Shown here piece after piece: positions 61,658 through 64,000 of a stretch of 64,000 bases of DNA. The DNA lies in assembly GCA_000320545.1 (NCBI GenBank), contig ADNK01001890.1, positions 62,001 to 126,000 on the forward strand, given 5' to 3'. A program made the translations under genes and the position numbers. The stretch's first letter is position 1. Each line of letters opens with the position of its first letter. This DNA is from Bigelowiella natans CCMP2755 (Eukaryota > Cercozoa > Chlorarachniophyceae). The notes beneath the pieces are model-generated. The model did no database searches and was not told where the DNA came from. It saw only the letters and a program-made list of their open reading frames with translations.

Positions 61658-62074
61658 TAGATGAATAGAATACTGCCGTACTGGTGCTGGTGGTTATAGT
61701 GATGATGATGATGATGATGATAATGATAGTGATGATCGATAGAACAAAAATAATTATGTTGTATATGAAGGAGATGGTATCTGACGGGATATGGAGGAGG
61801 GTTTCGAATACTCCAAGTACTGTTATCATCATCATCATCATCATCGTTATCAATACCACCATCTCAATGCACTACTATCAACTCTAACATCAGATCTCTC
61901 AAAATACTCATTATGATCTTAACAATAATAGCATTGGCAAATTCAAAAGATTGATTATGATTTTAACAATAATAGCATTGCCAATTTGTGGACAGGGTTG
62001 TGACCAGGTACTACTACTACTAGTAGTAGTAGTAGTAGTAGTAGTTGTAGTAGTTGTAGTAGTTGTATAAAACG
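61658..62074. other. Gap with triplet repeats and a small duplication
   Basis: It holds (GAT)n at about 61700-61725, (ATC)n at about 61828-61846, a duplicated TTAACAATAATAGCATTG unit (61919 and 61963) and an (AGT)n run ending near 62045. No coding sequence is supported. It should contain the promoter of the next gene. Confidence 0.6.
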
Positions 62075-62479
62075 ATGAAATTAGAAAAGATAGAAGAAAG
62101 GCCTCAACACAACTGCATACATACATACATGCTTACATACCACGACGAGTTTTCATTGATTTCGCGACACTGCCATAATTGTAAGAAATCCGAAGAAAAG
62201 TGTATTATTACGTCATGTGGTATAATGAATCATGATCCTCCTACTATTTGTTTATTTGTTCATTGCCGGCAACAATCAATCAATCAGTACTTCTCACATA
62301 TTCGAGAGGGTGTCAGGACAACTAGGTAGACCATCATATACTAACTACTTTTAACTTAATAACCTGGCAATACAGTGTTCATACTTTTTGTCCGATAATA
62401 GTTGAATATTTTAGTAATGACAGTGTTATTAAATAATTCTGATGATATCAGGACCGGTTCCTGTTGTCTTCCATCGAAG

Positions 62480-62510
<31 letters not shown>

Positions 62511-62974
62511 ATCATCGATGATTTTCCGTGTTGTTGTCGCTCCATAATAATAATACTACCTTCTTATCGATTACCGTGTTGTTGATCCATTATAATAATA
62601 CTACCTTCTTATCGATTACCGTGTTGTTGATCCAGAATAATAATAATAATAATACCTGCTTACAGATACTTACCACGATTTGGAAAAGGGATATATAGGC
62701 GACATGCTGACTACCCTGCTCTTGGCATGGCAAGGTGCTCAAGAGAGAGGGAGGAAGGAAGGAATAATAATTAATCATCATATGTTGTCATCATATGTTG
62801 TCATCGAAGCAACAGGGGTGGGAGAGGGAGGTCATCAGTATTTCTTTCACTTAATTAATTCATATATGGCGCTGAATGAACAGAATGACAACAGTTATTG
62901 TAGACATTGTCTACGATCTCAAAGGTAATTAATTGTTTGGAGAATCACACACGCGCGCACACACACACACACAC

Positions 62975-63010
<36 letters not shown>

Positions 63011-63038
63011 ATTCTTTGGAGAAATTCTAACCACACAC

Positions 63039-63074
<36 letters not shown>

Positions 63075-63077
63075 ATT

Positions 63078-63117
<40 letters not shown>

Positions 63118-63491
63118 CACGTATAGGCTAACACATCTCCTATATCTTCTGTTTTGATGATGATGATTATTATTATTGTTGTTGTTGTTGTTGTTGTAGG
63201 ATATCCTGTGATTATAGAATATGCATGTGCCGTTGCTGCGATGTCAATGCGTTTCCAGGAGGTATTGCAATAATATACTGGTAGTACTACGTACTTACTT
63301 TTTAGATGATAACAGACAGGATGACGATGTAAATGAGAAGATTTGTCTTTATCCTTCTCCCCCTCCCCTTCCTTTTTTCGATTGTTAGATACGCGTATTA
63401 TCGAGAGATAGAAACCTCGATGCATCAGTGATGGATAAAGTTCATAGTTCTTTAAGGTAGCAAGAACGATAAGGATGAGTGGATGATAATA

Positions 63492-63526
<35 letters not shown>

Positions 63527-63657
63527 ATACTGGCTTGATGAGATGGTAACCCTAGGCATCAAGGAATTATCTCTATTCCTTTGATGTTGGATCATTCAAG
63601 ATGTCCAGTGGAGAGGCAAGGTCGTCCTTGTCGTTAAATCGCCATTTAAGGAGCCTA

Positions 63658-63738
<81 letters not shown>

Positions 63739-63844
63739 GTTGACTACTCTTACTCTCTCTCTATGTAGTAACCATCCTATATTTGATTTGAATACCTCTT
63801 TGTGCTGCAGCGATGATGGACCAAGAAACCATCTCTACATTTGA
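62075..63844 (+). CDS. Cys-rich zinc-finger protein, zf-4CXXC_R1 (CDCA7-like) candidate
   Basis: Seven exons join in phase: 62075-62219, 62452-62479, 62895-62924, 63200-63261, 63306-63328, 63389-63456 and 63811-63844 (TGA), about 129 residues. The joined sequence has three Cys clusters: CHNCKKSEEKCIITSC, then SYCRHCLRSQR, then ISCDYRICMCRCCDVNAFPG. The order CxxC, C...C, CxxCL..R and a Cys-rich RxICxCxxC...PG block resembles the CDCA7/JMJD-type zf-4CXXC_R1 zinc finger, which binds DNA in CDCA7-family proteins. It lacks the usual RYGE and CPxC elements, so the match is partial. The tail is acidic (DDNRQDDD) then polar. The start is uncertain: the frame is open through a CATACA microsatellite just after the chosen ATG, and an upstream exon is possible. 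None of the exons is longer than 145 nt. Confidence 0.5.
62541..62640. repeat. Tandem duplication of a ~52-bp intronic unit
   Basis: The unit with ACTACCTTCTTATCGATTAC and CGTGTTGTTGATCCA occurs twice in a row in the intron between exons 2 and 3 of the zinc-finger gene. Confidence 0.9.
62967..63114. repeat. Cluster of (CA)n, (GA)n, (TA)n and (GT)n microsatellites
   Basis: Four dinucleotide tracts lie within 150 bp of the intron between exons 3 and 4 of the zinc-finger gene. Confidence 0.95.
63659..63735. repeat. (TC)n microsatellite in the last intron of the zinc-finger gene
   Basis: About 38 TC units with two single-base interruptions. It sits about 75 bp upstream of the final acceptor at 63810. 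Confidence 0.95.
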
Positions 63845-64000
63845 TAATATCACGTAATGGAGCAACAACATATTAAGGAATACATGCGTGATTGATTTTA
63901 TCGGCAATTTACTTGACATCGAGATAATATATCCAACTACAAGTCGTTCGTTGGTTGTATAAATCATTGCAACTAATTGTGCTATATTATGCCTTCACTC
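63845..64000. other. 3' flank of the zinc-finger gene, nothing further seen
   Basis: A+T-rich sequence to the window edge. No coding exon, repeat or polyadenylation signal can be supported. Confidence 0.5.

Noticed and set aside
63027-63425. Minus-strand frame with poly-Thr, poly-Ile and His-Thr repeats
   Set aside because: Translated microsatellites of the zinc-finger gene's introns.
1-64000. tRNA and rRNA genes
   Set aside because: No cloverleaf-compatible A/B box pair or rRNA core sequence was recognised on either strand by eye. A tRNAscan-SE or Infernal run would settle it.

Overview
The window is nuclear DNA of an intron-rich eukaryotic microbe. Nearly every gene is split by canonical GT-AG introns. 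The introns and gaps are packed with microsatellites, mostly (ACT/AGT)n, (ATC/GAT)n, (GT)n, (CT)n and (TA)n. All three standard stop codons end genes. The best clue to lineage is a bacterial-type ribosomal protein bL27 whose N-terminus is a hydrophobic signal peptide followed by a basic transit-peptide-like stretch. This bipartite leader fits nucleus-encoded plastid proteins of algae with complex (secondary) plastids. The sequence alone does not decide between a chlorarachniophyte, a stramenopile or another such alga.

Layout, left to right. (1) 194-4006, minus: 3'-truncated TPR plus JmjC (cupin_8-type) oxygenase-like gene. (2) 5077-7241, minus: DHHC palmitoyltransferase. (3) 7338-9120, plus: RING-type E3 ligase in nine small exons, divergent from the DHHC gene across about 100 bp. 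(4) 10572-11553, minus: plastid-targeted bL27 in four exons. (5) 12491-40391, plus: one giant gene, reconstructed here as 16 exons encoding about 8,490 residues. It has a coiled coil of about 7,000 residues, then FH1, FH2 and a coiled-coil tail, so it is a formin of extraordinary size. (6) 41094-52701, minus: full-length ABCC/MRP-type ABC transporter. (7) 53923-54672, plus: single-pass membrane protein of unknown function. (8) 59972-61657, plus: small multi-exon gene with a signal peptide, function unknown. (9) 62075-63844, plus: small Cys-rich zinc-finger gene resembling the first half of the CDCA7-type zf-4CXXC_R1 domain.

Between genes lie stretches of another character (4140-5040, 9121-10571, 40392-41093 and 54673-56300, with a mixed continuation to 59.7 kb). 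They have few triplet repeats but many CTAG, GCTAGC, TCTAGA and GCATGC words. Each lies downstream of gene 3' ends; the 5'/5' gaps lack them. The largest holds a long inverted repeat and a decayed coiled-coil reading frame.

The genes do not form an obvious pathway. The main novelty is the giant formin: its coil carries a recurrent 'GD...L..LL..EK' signature at least 16 times and an in-frame 2,175-bp internal duplication with a single mismatch.
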